This document shows positions 34,917 through 46,677 of a stretch of 64,000 bases of DNA, one piece after another. Both the position numbers and the translations under genes were made by a program. This DNA comes from Aulostomus chinensis (lineage: Eukaryota; Chordata; Actinopteri; Syngnathiformes; Aulostomidae). Location: positions 15,405,805 to 15,469,804 of the forward strand of contig JBBMOA010000019.1 in assembly GCA_037954235.1 (NCBI GenBank). The letters run 5' to 3'. The stretch's first letter is position 1. Every line of letters begins with the position of its first letter. Under the pieces are notes generated by a model. It saw only the letters and a list, made by a program, of their open reading frames with translations. It was not told the origin of the DNA and made no database searches.

Positions 34917-35293
34917 AATCCATCCATCCATCCATTTTCTTCCTCTTATCCTGTTAAGGGTCGTGGGGGTGGAGCCTATCTCAGCAGCCTTCAGGTGAGA
35001 GGCGGGGTTCACTCTGGACAGGTCACCAGTCCATCACAGGACCAACACATAGAGACAGACAACCATTCACACTCACAGTCACACCTACAGTCAATTTAGA
35101 GTATCAATCAACCTCGTCCTCTCTTGATGTCTTTGGACTGTGGGAGGAAGCTGGAGTACCAGAGAGAACCCACACAGGAACAGGAGAACATGGAGACTCA
35201 CACAGAAAGATCCTGTGATGGAGCCGGGAATTGAACCTGGAACCTTCTTGCTGTGAGGTGACAGTGCTGACCACTGCACCACCGTGCAGCCCC
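34917..35293 (-). mobile_element. Full-length tRNA-derived SINE
   Basis: Minus-strand head at 35293 (GGGGCTGCACGGTGGTGCAG) with a B-box-like GGTTCAATTCCCGG, body, and a GGATGGATGGATGG tail at 34917. It is flanked by the 11-bp target-site duplication AACTTATTTAC at 34906-34916 and 35294-35304. At 377 bp it is the best-preserved member in the window and serves as the reference for the truncated ones. Confidence 0.94.
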
Positions 35294-35304
35294 AACTTAT
35301 TTAC

Positions 35305-35920
35305 CATATACGTATTTTAATTTTGATCACACAAAGTTTGGTTCAGACAGTGAATTAGTGCAGTTGATTGCAGATGGAGGTCATGTAATCTCATGCCACA
35401 ATTTAACTATGAAACTTACAAATGGGCTGGAAAACTATGCAGGTGTATCTGTTTATTCACTCTAAAATTATCTGGCATGGCACAGAGTGACTTTCCAAAA
35501 TTAGGTTTGGGGGAAGCAGCATCCAGGTGTGATCATGTTAGATGCTTTGACCACGGCCCTGGCAAAGGTTATAGAAAAGAGGGAGAGGAGCATTTATCCA
35601 TGCTGCCACACTTGCTAGTAAAATGGGAATATTGAAGCTAGCATCCAATACATTAAAGTAGCTAATATCCATGTTTCTACAATATGATTGTTAGTTATTC
35701 ACACTTTGATTTCCCCATCCATGGAGAAGTACAGTAATTGGCTGCAGTCTGTTTCATCATGGTAGCCACTAATGCAGCATCCTAGTAAGTATAATAAAGG
35801 TCATGTCACTGTGTCACCTTGACACCCTAGGACCAGAATACAGCACCAGGTTGGGATTGTGGTTGTTTTTTTCTGTTAAGATAACTCAAGAAATTATGGG
35901 TGGATTTTGACTACTCACAG
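35305..35920. other. Intergenic, nothing recognised
   Basis: Unique sequence between the SINE and the L2-like LINE. Confidence 0.5.
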
Positions 35921-35929
35921 CGGTGCAGT

Positions 35930-37480
35930 GGTAAGTAAGATAAGATGTGCTTTTATTGTTTTATTGTGTGGGGGAAAATTTTCCTGGACACAGTTGTAGT
36001 TTACAAGTGACGGAATAGAGCCCAAGGGGAAAAAGCAGTGACGTACTTCACAGATGCAAATATGGAAAAAAGTATACACACAATGTATGAAATACACATG
36101 AGAAAGATCATATTGCACAGAAATGAAACATTGCATCGTGTAGCTTATTGCACCGACAGTTATTGTTGGTTGTTGAGCAGCCTGATGGATGTTGGCAGGA
36201 ATGAGTTTTTGTAGCGGTTCAGCCTGTTTCTTGGGACCCTGAGTCTCCTGCCAGACGGTAGTAGCTGGAAGTCGTGGTGTAAAATGTGAGTCAGGTCAGA
36301 CACGATTTTCTGTGTCTGTTTGGGGACAGACTGCTCATAAAGCATCTGGAGGGAAGGATGGCTCCTGACCCCCATGATCTTCATGACAGTCCGCACTAGA
36401 CTGCACAGTCAGGTTGCCGCACTAGGCCACAATGCCGTATCTGATGATACGTTCCAGTGCAGCCCAGTAGAACAGCAACATGATCCTCTGCTCCACTCCA
36501 TAGACCCTGAGTCTGTGTCGGAAGTAAAGACGCTGTTGGAGTTTGGAGCAGAGACTTCCGACATGTACCTTCTGAGTACGGTGTCAACGAGGACCCCCAA
36601 ATACCTGTATGAACCCACCTGGCTGATGTGTTTGTTTTTACTGACGGCTGGCCTGTGTTACACAATCATTTGTGTACAGTGTGGGGAGGACCGGGGAGCT
36701 GCCGCAGCCCTGTGATGCGCCTGTACTTATTAATCTAGGTTCCGAGAGGGCGCTGTTGACCCTGACTTGCTGTGTGCAATGTGTCAGGAAGGAGTGATAC
36801 CACCTCTGGATGTAGGAGTTCACATTCATCTCTTTCAGTTTTCCCACAAGCAAGTGTGGCTGCATTGTGTTGAATGCTGAGCCAAAGGCAACGAACAACA
36901 CGCGTGCATAAGCTCTGGCGTCATCGAGGTGTTTGCTGACCAAATGTGTGATGCTGTTGATAGCATCATCAGTGCCGCAACCCTGCTTGTAGGCAAAGTG
37001 AAAGGGGTCTAAATGAGCATCCACTTCCCTCCTGAGCAGAGTCACCATCACCCTCTCAAAACACTTCATGACTATGGATGTTAGAGCCACAGGCCTGGAG
37101 TCATTGTTGGCCACAGGACATTGTTTTTTAGGAACAGGAGTTATGATTGATTTTTTCCAGAGACTCAGGATGATGTGTGAGTCCGCAAATCTCTGGGAGA
37201 TGGGGCACCAAGCTGTTGTGAGCTCCTCTGTGCAGGATTTGAGCAGGAAGGCAGATATCCCAACTGGTCCTGTGGTCTTTTTAGTGCAGACAGACTTGAA
37301 AGCAGGTTGGACACCATGGGGATGAATCACCAGCTTTGGGTTCCCCTCAGTCACTGGAATCGACCACAGGACCGCCTCGCATTTAGAGGAGAAGTCCTGG
37401 GTTTCAACTTTAAATAAAAGTCATTCAGCTCCGTTGCCCTTTGCAGGTCATTTAGGGCACTGAGACATTTTTGAGCAGGT
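35930..37480 (-). pseudogene. L2-like LINE, reverse-transcriptase remnant
   Basis: Minus-strand frame 37354-36638 (238 codons) carries L2-type RT blocks: RPVALTSIVMKCFERV (residues 87-102), FAYKQGCGTDDAI (120-132), FVAFGSAFNT (154-163) and STGASQGC (about 209-216), ending at YTNDC. In FVAFGSAFNT the usual motif-A aspartate (FIDYSSAFNT by recall) is replaced by Ala156. The FADD catalytic block is lost to a frameshift. Farther along, YLGVLVD near 36600 and the C-terminal block RRLRVPRNRLNRYKNSFLPT (36160-36396) complete the L2 order. The element is inactive. The 5' part beyond about 37480 is unclear. Confidence 0.88.
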
Positions 37481-37646
37481 CATGTTAGTGATTCTCCTCA
37501 CAGTGTCCCACATTTTCCTAGGGTTGTTAACAGTAAACTGTTCCTCTATTGTCTCTTTGTGTTTCTTTTTTGCTTCCCTAAGCATGTGGTTCATTTTTTT
37601 TTTTTGTACTGGTTTGAGTTGAGCTCTGTCCTGGTAAAAACTTCTC

Positions 37647-37724
37647 TGTCAGAAGTGAGATTCCAACCTATGCCTCCAGGGGAGACTGCGACCTGAGCAC
37701 AGTGCCTTAGACCATTCTCACATA
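37647..37724 (-). pseudogene. tRNA-Leu(CAG) pseudogene
   Basis: The minus strand reads ATGGTCTAAGGCACTGTGCT, then CAGGTCGCAGTCTCCCCTGG, then AGGCATAGGTTGGAATCTCACTT. This follows tRNA-Leu(CAG) through the D-loop, anticodon loop (CTCAGGT), long variable arm and T-arm. The 5' acceptor half is degraded, and the B-box has GGTTGGAATC in place of GGTTCGAATC. It lies immediately upstream, on the same strand, of the L2-like LINE. Confidence 0.8.
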
Positions 37725-37756
37725 ATAAAAGTTAAAAAAAAAACTACTGCTGTCCA

Positions 37757-38116
37757 TGGAGCCCGGCCCCGTGGTCTTTCTGTGTGGAGTCTCCATGTTC
37801 TCCCTGTTCCTGTGTGGGTTCTCTCTGGTACTCCAGCTTCCTCCCACAGTCCAAAGACATCAAGAGGGGACGAGGCTGATTGATACTCTAAATTGACTGT
37901 AGGTGTGACTGTGAGTGTGAATGGTTGTCTGTCTCTATGTGTTGGTCCTGTGATAGACTGGTGACCTGTCCAGGGTGAACCCCTCTACTTGCCCAAAAGC
38001 CGCTGGGATAGGCTCCAGCCCCCCTGCGACCCTGAACAGGATAAGAGGTAGAAAATGGATGGATGGATGGATGGATGGATGGATGGATGGATGGATGAAT
38101 GGATGGATGGATGGAT
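37757..38116 (+). mobile_element. tRNA-derived SINE, 5'-truncated, with GGAT tail
   Basis: Starts inside the B-box area (GGAGCCCGGCCCCGTGGTC) and then follows the 34917 copy to GGATAAGAGGTAGAAAATGG and a GGAT tail of about 60 bp. The C-run region is short here (CAGCCCCCCTGCGACCC), which shows the ancestral state. Confidence 0.92.
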
Positions 38117-40375
38117 GATCACAGAGCTCACTGACTCAGTTTTTGGAAATCACACAGAAGCGGATCTGATGATTTCCTACCACCATGGTGGAGGTTTACT
38201 CTCTCTGAGTGCCCTCTAGTTTCAGTCTAAATTGCCACTCTGGTTTGTATGAAACCTTAAAAGAACTCCACACAACGGTCAACACTTCATCCACGGTGCA
38301 TTAAGGCACGTGTTTGAGCTAACTGGAACAATTACAGGCCTCCAATCCCGCTCCTAAATGTGAGGACAAACAGTCATTTAGCAAGTTGCTCGGTAATGCC
38401 TGCATCTTCTTTCTTCCTCTCTTTTATTTCTGTGGGAAATCAAGTCTTCTCTACTTTTATTCACCCCGTCCATTGCTCTGCCTCCACATCACTCTCTGTG
38501 CTGCCTGGTGATTAAGCGGTAAATTAACCTCCAGTCCTCATTAATAATAAACGAATAGAAAAAGCCTGGGTAGTTCTGCTTCCTGTCTGCAGCACTAATA
38601 GACCCCTTAACGTCCACATTAACATAGCTCTTGTTTACTCAGGCAGATGGACTGACAAGTCAGAAACATGGACGAGCGGAAAGGCAAGACACATAAATGC
38701 TTCTGGCGTAATGAGTGGTGAACATGTACTTCCATATAAACCGCACAGCCTTGCTAGCTTGTGGTCATGTGAACGAGGACGGTGGTTAACGAAGATTAAA
38801 CTTAGTTGTTGCTGACAGCCTTCGACGACTTTTGACAAGATTTTGGCACCTGCATTGATTTACACTCCGGCAGTTTTTCACCAGCATCAGTGAGGGATAA
38901 AGCCTGTCTGCGATTATCACATGTTGACAGGAGTTGAGGTCGGAATCTTTTTTCCCCACACAAAACTGATAAATCTCACAGGAGATCGTCGACCAACTGT
39001 TGCCACGAGTACGTTCGCTAGAATTTCAGTGTATGCTGTAGATGTCAAATGTCCCAAAGCTGTTACTTGTGGGGCTGATAATGCGTTGGAGGCCAGTTCT
39101 CTTTGACTGCCTTGTCTAAATTAAACAGATCATTTGTAAAGAATTTAAGGCCATTGTTAAAATGAATAAAAAAGATGAAATATGCAACATTCAAAAAAAA
39201 ATGAAAGGAAACTAGAGGGCATTCAGGAAGCGCACCTCCACAAAGGCCATTTTCAGAGCACAAACCACAGCACAGTGCAAACAGGCAGGCATTAGACACC
39301 TAATTATTCATGGGTGGGTTTCAGGTGTGACATCAGTCAAACCAATCAGAGTACCTTGTGTCATTCCCTTTACATCCTGGGAGGGGGGGCATCCCAAGAC
39401 TTGGCGTGTTACTATTTCATTGGCGCACGCATTTCAACTCAAGAAAAGTGAGCACTTCCCTGAGAAACACACCTCCTCCTGCACCAAGCGAAGGTGTGAG
39501 AGCACGTCTAGTGTTTATATACGGGAGCAGCAGGTATTCAGTGAAGCCAGAGGAGGTGAAGCAGGTCTGGGAGGTGGTGGCGGTCAGTGTTCCCACATTG
39601 TCGCACATCAATAGAACCACTTGCATCTGTTCATCTGGTTGATGGGCCCTTTAAGCAGCACTTCACACGTAACACCACTGAACAAACACCAGCCTCTTCT
39701 TGGTCTATGGCGCAAACATTTTCTGATGTCCACAACTAGCAAAATGCCATAGTCGCGCTGAACCTCACCTCATTAGCATACTCATGCACCTGTCAGAGGG
39801 CAACCTCAGGTGCTAGTTAAAGAGCGCATGGCATGAAAACATCATATGCAGCGACTTGAAACTCACGATGGCACTTGTGCTTGACTGAGCGCCAGCTTGC
39901 TTCAAATAAGGCCTGTAGTCTTCAAAATAACTCATGACCAAGTTTTTAAGGCGTTTCTGTCCAAATTTGATCAACCCAAGGGAACTACATCAAAGTTTTA
40001 TGTAACATGGAACTTTCTGTTGTCACCAGGTGGCGCTATTACTAATTTGACCCAAAATCTAAGGGGTTCTTCCTTGGACTGAATGACACTCCTCCATCAA
40101 TTTGCAGAAAATCCACCTCTTAATTTTTAGATAATCCTATTCACACATGGAAAAATTAAAATCTGAGCAAATATCAGTCTACCACAGCCTCCTCCCTATG
40201 TCATCATTCTGTTAATTTAACAATAATTTCCTACTTTAAATATATTTACTTAACTATAGATGGATTTGGGAAGCTTGTATTTACAACCTATTTGGTTGTT
40301 TTTTCCTTTGAGGAAAGTCCCATGCTTTTCATTCTTTGACAATCTAGAGGTGAAAAGAGGCCTGATGTGCAAAGA
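38117..40375. other. Unique intergenic DNA, possible regulatory content
   Basis: No gene recognised. Blocks around 38330-38400 and 38500-38560 have low-repeat sequence with TTAATAATAAAC-type sites. 39890-40090 resembles a dispersed fish repeat and contains the CTCF-like site described separately. Confidence 0.45.
40024..40039 (+). promoter_or_regulatory. CTCF-like motif
   Basis: CACCAGGTGGCGCTAT is close to the vertebrate CTCF core CCACCAGGGGGCGCTA. It lies in sequence that looks like a dispersed repeat, and repeats are a known source of CTCF sites. There is no evidence of binding. Confidence 0.4.
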
Positions 40376-40396
40376 TTCTCTCTCTCTCTCTCTCTG

Positions 40397-40479
<83 letters not shown>
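40376..40479. repeat. (TC)n next to (AC)n compound microsatellite
   Basis: A 20-bp TC tract followed after GTC by about 80 bp of pure AC, the longest uninterrupted dinucleotide run in the window. Confidence 0.97.
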
Positions 40480-40483
<4 letters not shown>

Positions 40484-40686
40484 AAATGTTAAAGACTTTT
40501 CCATTAATGACATTAACCACTTAACAGATGGTATATCTTTCCAAATGCAGTCATAACATTTAGGAATTTAGCTCATCTGATAGGAGTATAATGTTAATAA
40601 CGGTGAAGATTTTGACAAGAAACAAGCTAACAAGCTCTCGCTCTCTTCCATTCTCTGTCTCTCTTTTTCACAAACACATACACAAA

Positions 40687-40711
40687 CACACACACACACA
40701 CACACACACAC
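40687..40711. repeat. Short (CA)n tract
   Basis: CA tract of about 25 bp. Confidence 0.93.
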
Positions 40712-40714
40712 TGT

Positions 40715-43700
40715 TACAAACATACAGTACAGGCCTTATGGGACAACATTTGTGGTAATTCATTCAGAATCCATTTTAATGCCTTCTGCAGGCCTAAGTG
40801 CCAATCTTCCTTTTTGGTGAGTTTCCATGATTTTATGTCCCATATAAAACGATGCCGTTCGCTCCACAATGGCCTATTTAAGTTACATTACCATCAAATA
40901 TTCCCCAGTAAAGAAAATTAAGCCGTGATACTGTGAGATCATCTCGGTTAGTTATCTTCTCCCCGCCGCGATGTGTCGCTTTGACACCCCGCGGAGAACT
41001 GAATGATTCTCCTGAAAAAGGGATAATAGTCTTATACAGTGTATCGCTCGCTGAAGATGCCTCTCTCTTTTTTTCATATCTTTACAAACCTGATCCAAAA
41101 AAGTTATGTTTAGGGCTGTTTAATACTGAAAATAATAATTAGACCTGCATATAACAATTGAGAAAAACAAGGAAGTGTCACAACAGAATTGTACAATCTA
41201 ATATTTCTGACTCCAAAAATACATTAAAGGATTTCCATATCAAGCAACTTTTGAAGCCAGTGTCTGTAATGGGCTTGGGAGATTGTATGTTCTTCTCTAT
41301 GGGGAATCTGCAAAGCTCTGGCTCATTTACCAATCAGCTACAAACAAATATGGTTCTGTTCGTTTGGGTGAAACAAATCAGTTCAAATCAAATAAACAGG
41401 TTTCACTGATTTTTTTTCTTTAATTAAGATATTATTGACATCTCAAACTCAGTGCTTTGAAAGTCAAAGACTGACATGTTCAGTGACATCGTCACTAACC
41501 GATAGACTATCATAACGTGAACTCTGACTCCATCCGAGAATGTCTGCAGGTGTAAAAGATGTTGAAAAGTTCACGATGTTGATTTCTTTAAGGTTGGGAA
41601 AACATTGGTTGGTGGACTTCTGAGAACATTCAGGATGTTCTGTGACATTTAGGGAATGTTTTAGTGGAATGTATTCAGGAAGGTCCCCCTAGGCCTCATG
41701 TCAATTCATTGTCTCATAAAAATCATGCTAATGTTTTTGGGAACAGGATGCAAGATTGTGTGTAAACCCCAACAACACATTATGGGTTTGTCTCTTAAAG
41801 GTTCTGCAGGTGCTCTTGGAATGTAGCATAAAGGAAACATCCTACTCTAAAAGTTTCCTGAACATTTGGAATGTTCCCACATTATTCCATCAAATTACAT
41901 CCACTTAAAAGAACTTCAACTCCGATAATCATCCATTAAATATTACCAGAACCCTCTATTGTTCCCCTGTTGAGCCATGAGAACGTATCAGGCAATAGAA
42001 CAGGAGGGGCCGTACAGTGCAGTGTATATTTGGTGAACTGGTGAAAAAGTCCTCAAGGGAACATTTACAGTTATGCTACCCACCATGTGAGCGTCCAGCA
42101 GGAGAGTGCAGAACCGACCAGAAGGAAGACAATAGGTTTGTTGTTAGGTTTCGATCTCCATTAGCTTCATTGTAACTCGACTCTTCTGGTTTCAGGATTC
42201 AATCAGAAGTCTTATGGGATGTAAAAACTTATCCATGAATTCAAGATATCTAGCAGTGAGAAACTGATAAACGGATAATGTCTTTGTTGGTGAAGTGTCA
42301 CTTTAACGCCATATACTCAGTGGCAGGTTGTCAGTTCCTTCATCGTGTAACTTTCTTATATTATATAATAAATATACATTATATTATACCGTACCAATGG
42401 GGATGGGTTTTCTAAACAATGCTGTCAGACATGTTAAATGCTGTCACACTCCCTCATACACACTCCACCCCCTCTGACCTTGGAGGCTCTCTGCTCGCCT
42501 TTAAAATGCAGTAGCGCCCAGCAGTCTGTCTGCACTGCAGCTAATTGGCTTCAGCTCAGTGTTCACTGTTAAAGTCTCATTACTCATTCCACTTAGAATA
42601 ACTTCCACAAGTTTGCTTGCGTTCAGGGGTCATTAAAAGTTTAGCAAGCCTTTAATTATGAACCATTCAGTAAGTAAATCAGCATCTCCCCAACAGCTCG
42701 GAATGATCCGGATCTTTATCTAGTCTTTCACAAAATTCCTCAAGAACTAAAACCACGAATGCTCCAGAAACATGAAAGCAGTAAACACGCATGAATACTA
42801 AGTGGTAACGGGAAACACACAGATTCCATAAGGATCTTAAAACCCTATTATTGAGTGTTATGGAGCCAATATAAACTGGTGATGCCACGTTGTCAAGATT
42901 AAGTCGTATAAATATGGAAATATTTTATTAAATTGTAAAGTGTGTACTCATCTGTGCACATCCATGTCGTGTGTTTAAACACCAAACATTGTAAATAAAG
43001 ACACGAATTACAATGAGTTACACACCGTCTACATTACTGGCTGTGCGTGTTACTGTAACAAAGGTAAGGATTTGTGATTTCTTCATTTTGGCGCTGACAG
43101 GTTTTTAGCAAGATCTCTAATCAACATGCTGGAGCGAGGAGAACCTCCTCTCATTAACCTGCAGTCAATCTGTCTTGAACAGAAGCTCCAGGGCTTCTAA
43201 ACTTGGTACTCAATTCTGACTCCAATGACTGTATTTCTAACATTTTTTTTTAAAACATATTGATGTCAGTTCCTTTTGGAAGGTCCTTTTTTTTAAAGTT
43301 TCTATTCATTGTTTTTTTAACGTAGCCAGTTGTTGCAATTACTTTCTTCAAATTTGTTTCCTGACTTTATTGTCTCTCCTATCTTGTATGATTTGAATAG
43401 GCTTACATAACGCATGGAATTCTTTCATGCATATTTTAACAGGAAAGAGCAACCAACAAAAAAATAATTAGCCCTGCTGTGTATTAGGCAGATTAGAAAA
43501 ATAAGTATTTGTAGCTTGTCTTGATTACATTATAGTCAAATTAAATATTACTCCAGAAATGTTGGTGGGTTACTTTCACACACACACGCGCGCGCACGCA
43601 CGCACACACACACAAAAATGAAAACATTAAAACAACGTTAATACACAAATAAAAACAACTGTAGGGCCAATAATATTAATATTTTACAAGGAAAAAAAAA

Positions 43701-44565
43701 CATATTTTTTTTCCCCAAGATGAACATTTTTTAATAATTCACTCGTGACTAATGTTCCAGATCTTGGATGAAATATGGGGATCTTTAGTGGTCGGTGTGC
43801 TGTGTTAATTGGTACAAGCGCCTTAGGCGAGCCCACATCTATAACCAACCCGGGGACAGCCTCCTTCACACGGCTGCGGCTCTGTCTAGTTCATGGGAAC
43901 ACTGGGAAATAGAGACGCGATGACAAATAAAGACTCAAAGTGTACTGGTGCAACTCATATGAAGAACAATTACATAAACTTCAACAACTTAATATCATGT
44001 GTATTATTTTACTTTTAAAACTACAATCAACACAGATCCAGAAGGGGAGTTACACCCCGCGTTGTGACGATCCTCCAATGTACTTAAGACGTGTGTTAAT
44101 TGTAATGCACTTCCATTCAGTAAAAGACGTGCAGCATTAAGTAAGGATTAACACGGGAGCGGCGCATTGTAGCCTACATCCTTTAAATCCACAATTAAGA
44201 GCTTGAGCCCGGAGTCGCTGCGCGGCGAAACGGTAGTTTTTGTGTGGTTCATTTTAAATAAATAAAAAAATACTCGATCATTTTGAGTGAGGATAAAAAA
44301 AAATTTAAAAAAAACAACAACAACGTATCAAACCTGATTAAATCTTAAAAATTAAATTAATTCCTTTATAAGAGGAATAAATGGATGCTGTGTGGTGTTT
44401 CAGGCAGTGTTCTGGAGAGGGGGGCGGCATTTCAATATGGTAATCTCTCACCTGGGGCGTGTTTCATTTATTGACAGATTTGATGTTAAATGTCTGAAGC
44501 TCACTTAGTGTTGTAGCTCTTAATTTATTATGTTTGGAGCTCCCTCTCTCTTCCTGCCTGAGTTT
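40715..44565. other. Unique intergenic DNA upstream of skor2
   Basis: No gene recognised. 41600-41900 has many AACATTC/GAATGTTC words in both orientations and may be an old DNA element. 42470-42670 has regulatory-looking sequence. 43577-43614 is a CA/CG alternating tract. Confidence 0.45.
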
Positions 44566-44569
44566 GACC

Positions 44570-44770
44570 CTCCGAGGTCGCGCTGCAGCTCTTTTTTAAA
44601 CGCATGATTAATTTCTCAGTAGGGCGAGCGGCTAATGCATTATGAAAAGAGTGAAATGTATTCCGAAGGGGCTAATAGCGCTATTGTATTCCAATAAGCC
44701 TTTTTCCTGCTTCGTGTGTTTAGTCATGCTCTGATAACATGTCATTTTGCTCATTCACAGTTCCTTTAAT
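44570..44770. promoter_or_regulatory. Candidate conserved block upstream of skor2
   Basis: Low-repeat sequence with TTTAAACGCATGATTAATTTC, CTAATGCATTATGAAAAG and GGGGCTAATAGCGCTATTG, a set of homeodomain-type and octamer-like words. It lies about 2 kb upstream of the predicted first exon of skor2. Inference from composition only. Confidence 0.33.
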
Positions 44771-45079
44771 TATTAGGATTTTTATATTAAAAAAAAGGAA
44801 CAGGAGAATTGTTACAAACCTAAACTTCAGTAGGGAGCGGGAGAGCCAACAGCATTAATGACATAAATAATTAAGATATATACCACATTTAACAAAATAA
44901 AGACTTTCTTGCCACGTTTGATAAATATTAACTCTTTATCATAGCGACGGACGTGTTTTTTTTCCGTGGTTTGTGATTAGCGCGCTAGCTTGGATTTTGT
45001 ATGCTAATACTGCTTCTCTATTGTGACGTCAGTGCGTAAACTATAGCTCGCGGCAGCTCCTCCTGTCCGCGAGACAACA

Positions 45080-45098
45080 GCGCGCGCGCGCGCGCGCA
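45080..45098. repeat. (CG)n tract
   Basis: About nine CG dinucleotides, rare in vertebrate DNA because of CpG decay. Strong Z-DNA potential. Confidence 0.95.
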
Positions 45099-46340
45099 CG
45101 CGGAGACACGGTAAATTGGTTTGAAATGGAGCAGATGGGTCTCGTGCTCTTCTGTTGCGCACACACACACACACACACACACGAGACCGGGGGTGAAGGC
45201 TCATTCTGTGGTGGTGTATGGAGAGAGGGACGGACCCACCTGCATCTTTAACCTCTGTCAACTGCCCGGACACACAAACACAACGTTTAAAATTAAATAG
45301 ATATTATAAAAATTCTAAATACATCTCGTTTAATGAACTTGTTTTTGAGTTTGTGAGCAGGCAGCAGTGTTTGAAAATGAGCCCTAATGACAAACTGGAT
45401 GAGTATGGAAATGTTTTAGGAGCAGTGAGGGGGGCCGCCGCAGGTTCCTATTTAAAGAACACGATAAACATGAAATCACAACTTGTCCAGGAGGCGTTAT
45501 AAAGAGTCTCTGTCACAACAGTCGTGACAAATTCTCGTAACAGTTTGCGTGTTCTGCTCCTCTCCATTCCAGGCTGACGTCTACAGCTGCGTGAATCGGG
45601 CCTGAAAGCAGCACCGGCTTGATAGAAACGTCCCTCCTCTCCCTCCCCAGCAGACGCTTCATGGCGCTGTAACATCCGGGTCACTGTCTTCATTGTAGCT
45701 CTTTCAGATTTGTAATTTGGCTACGAATGTTTAAAGGTGGGAGTAAAGGAGCAGCAGTCTCCGGCTGAAGAGGTGGATCCAGCCTCCATCTCCGAGGCCC
45801 ACCTTAGGAGCTGCGCTATCCTCCTGCTGTTGGCTCCATCTCCGGGGAACAACTTCTTTGGAGGAGCCTCCCTGGTGTTGAGTGTGGGCTTCGGCTACAA
45901 CAGTCACACCCTCCCGGCGTCTCCCCCCTGCTGTCTCAGCCTTCCTCGTTACATTTATTCATTTATTCAGTAGCTTAGCCGCCCAGCTCCTGCTAGCTTA
46001 ACTTTTACTCCCGAGTCTTCAACGGCCACGTTTGCTATGCTAGCCACTTTGCTTCACGACAATTCGGTTGTGTGTGTATGAAAAGTCCCAATCACGTAAG
46101 TATATTACAGGTCGGGTCTCTAAAATGGTCACTTCGGTTTTTATCGTCGTTTTAGTGTGTGTGTTCAGTAGCCGTGGCTCGCGTGTCACTTTGAGTGACA
46201 GCCGTTTGGGCTGTAGACGGAGCAGTCCCGGCGCGTGAAGGAGAGCGAGACTCTTTGAATGTGAAGGCGCACGTGTCTCCCGGCTGGTGGGCTGAGCTCG
46301 CGCCACACGCCAATCAAACTCAAAGCAGGTGCGCGCGCGA

Positions 46341-46347
46341 CAGAGAG

Positions 46348-46404
<57 letters not shown>
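46341..46404. repeat. (GA)n microsatellite
   Basis: GA tract of about 60 bp with one GC interruption, just upstream of the predicted skor2 first exon. Such tracts can form triplex DNA and bind GAGA-type factors. Confidence 0.97.
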
Positions 46405-46407
<3 letters not shown>

Positions 46408-46439
46408 GGACGGCGCGTGGTACATCTGAAGCGCGAATA

Positions 46440-46677
46440 AAGCCGGCGCGAGCGTTGCAGTTTACTCACACCTCACGAGCAGGGGTACAGTACAGCTGGA
46501 GTTGGAGGTAAAAAGCCGGGACCAACTGCATGCGGTTATCGGATACCCGGAAAATTTGTTCATTTACTTGATTTAAAAGAGAAAAAAAAAAGTTTTTCAC
46601 GCTGTTTAGGATGAAGCGAGTTTGTACGTGAAGGGGATATTTTTTAAACACCGTTTTGGGGATTACTACTCTCGGAG
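46440..46677 (+). other. skor2: Predicted non-coding first exon of skor2
   Basis: The sequence ends in CTCGGAG followed by the strong donor GTAAGG at 46678. The acceptor at 48587-48588 (TTTCCATGCAG) joins it to the exon with the start codon. The left boundary (transcription start) is a guess from base composition. Confidence 0.45.

Larger units (their letters stand above)
44940..46520 (+). promoter_or_regulatory. GC- and CpG-rich skor2 promoter region
   Basis: CpG becomes frequent here compared with the AT-rich flanks, notably at 45050-45110 and 46190-46500. The region holds a (CG)n tract (45080-45098), a (CA)n tract (45160-45182) and a (GA)n tract (46341-46404), ending at the predicted first exon. 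No TATA box is obvious, in keeping with a CpG-type promoter. Confidence 0.6.

Noticed and set aside
37647..37724. Functional tRNA-Leu gene
   Set aside because: The 5' acceptor half does not pair with the 3' half and the B-box is mutated.
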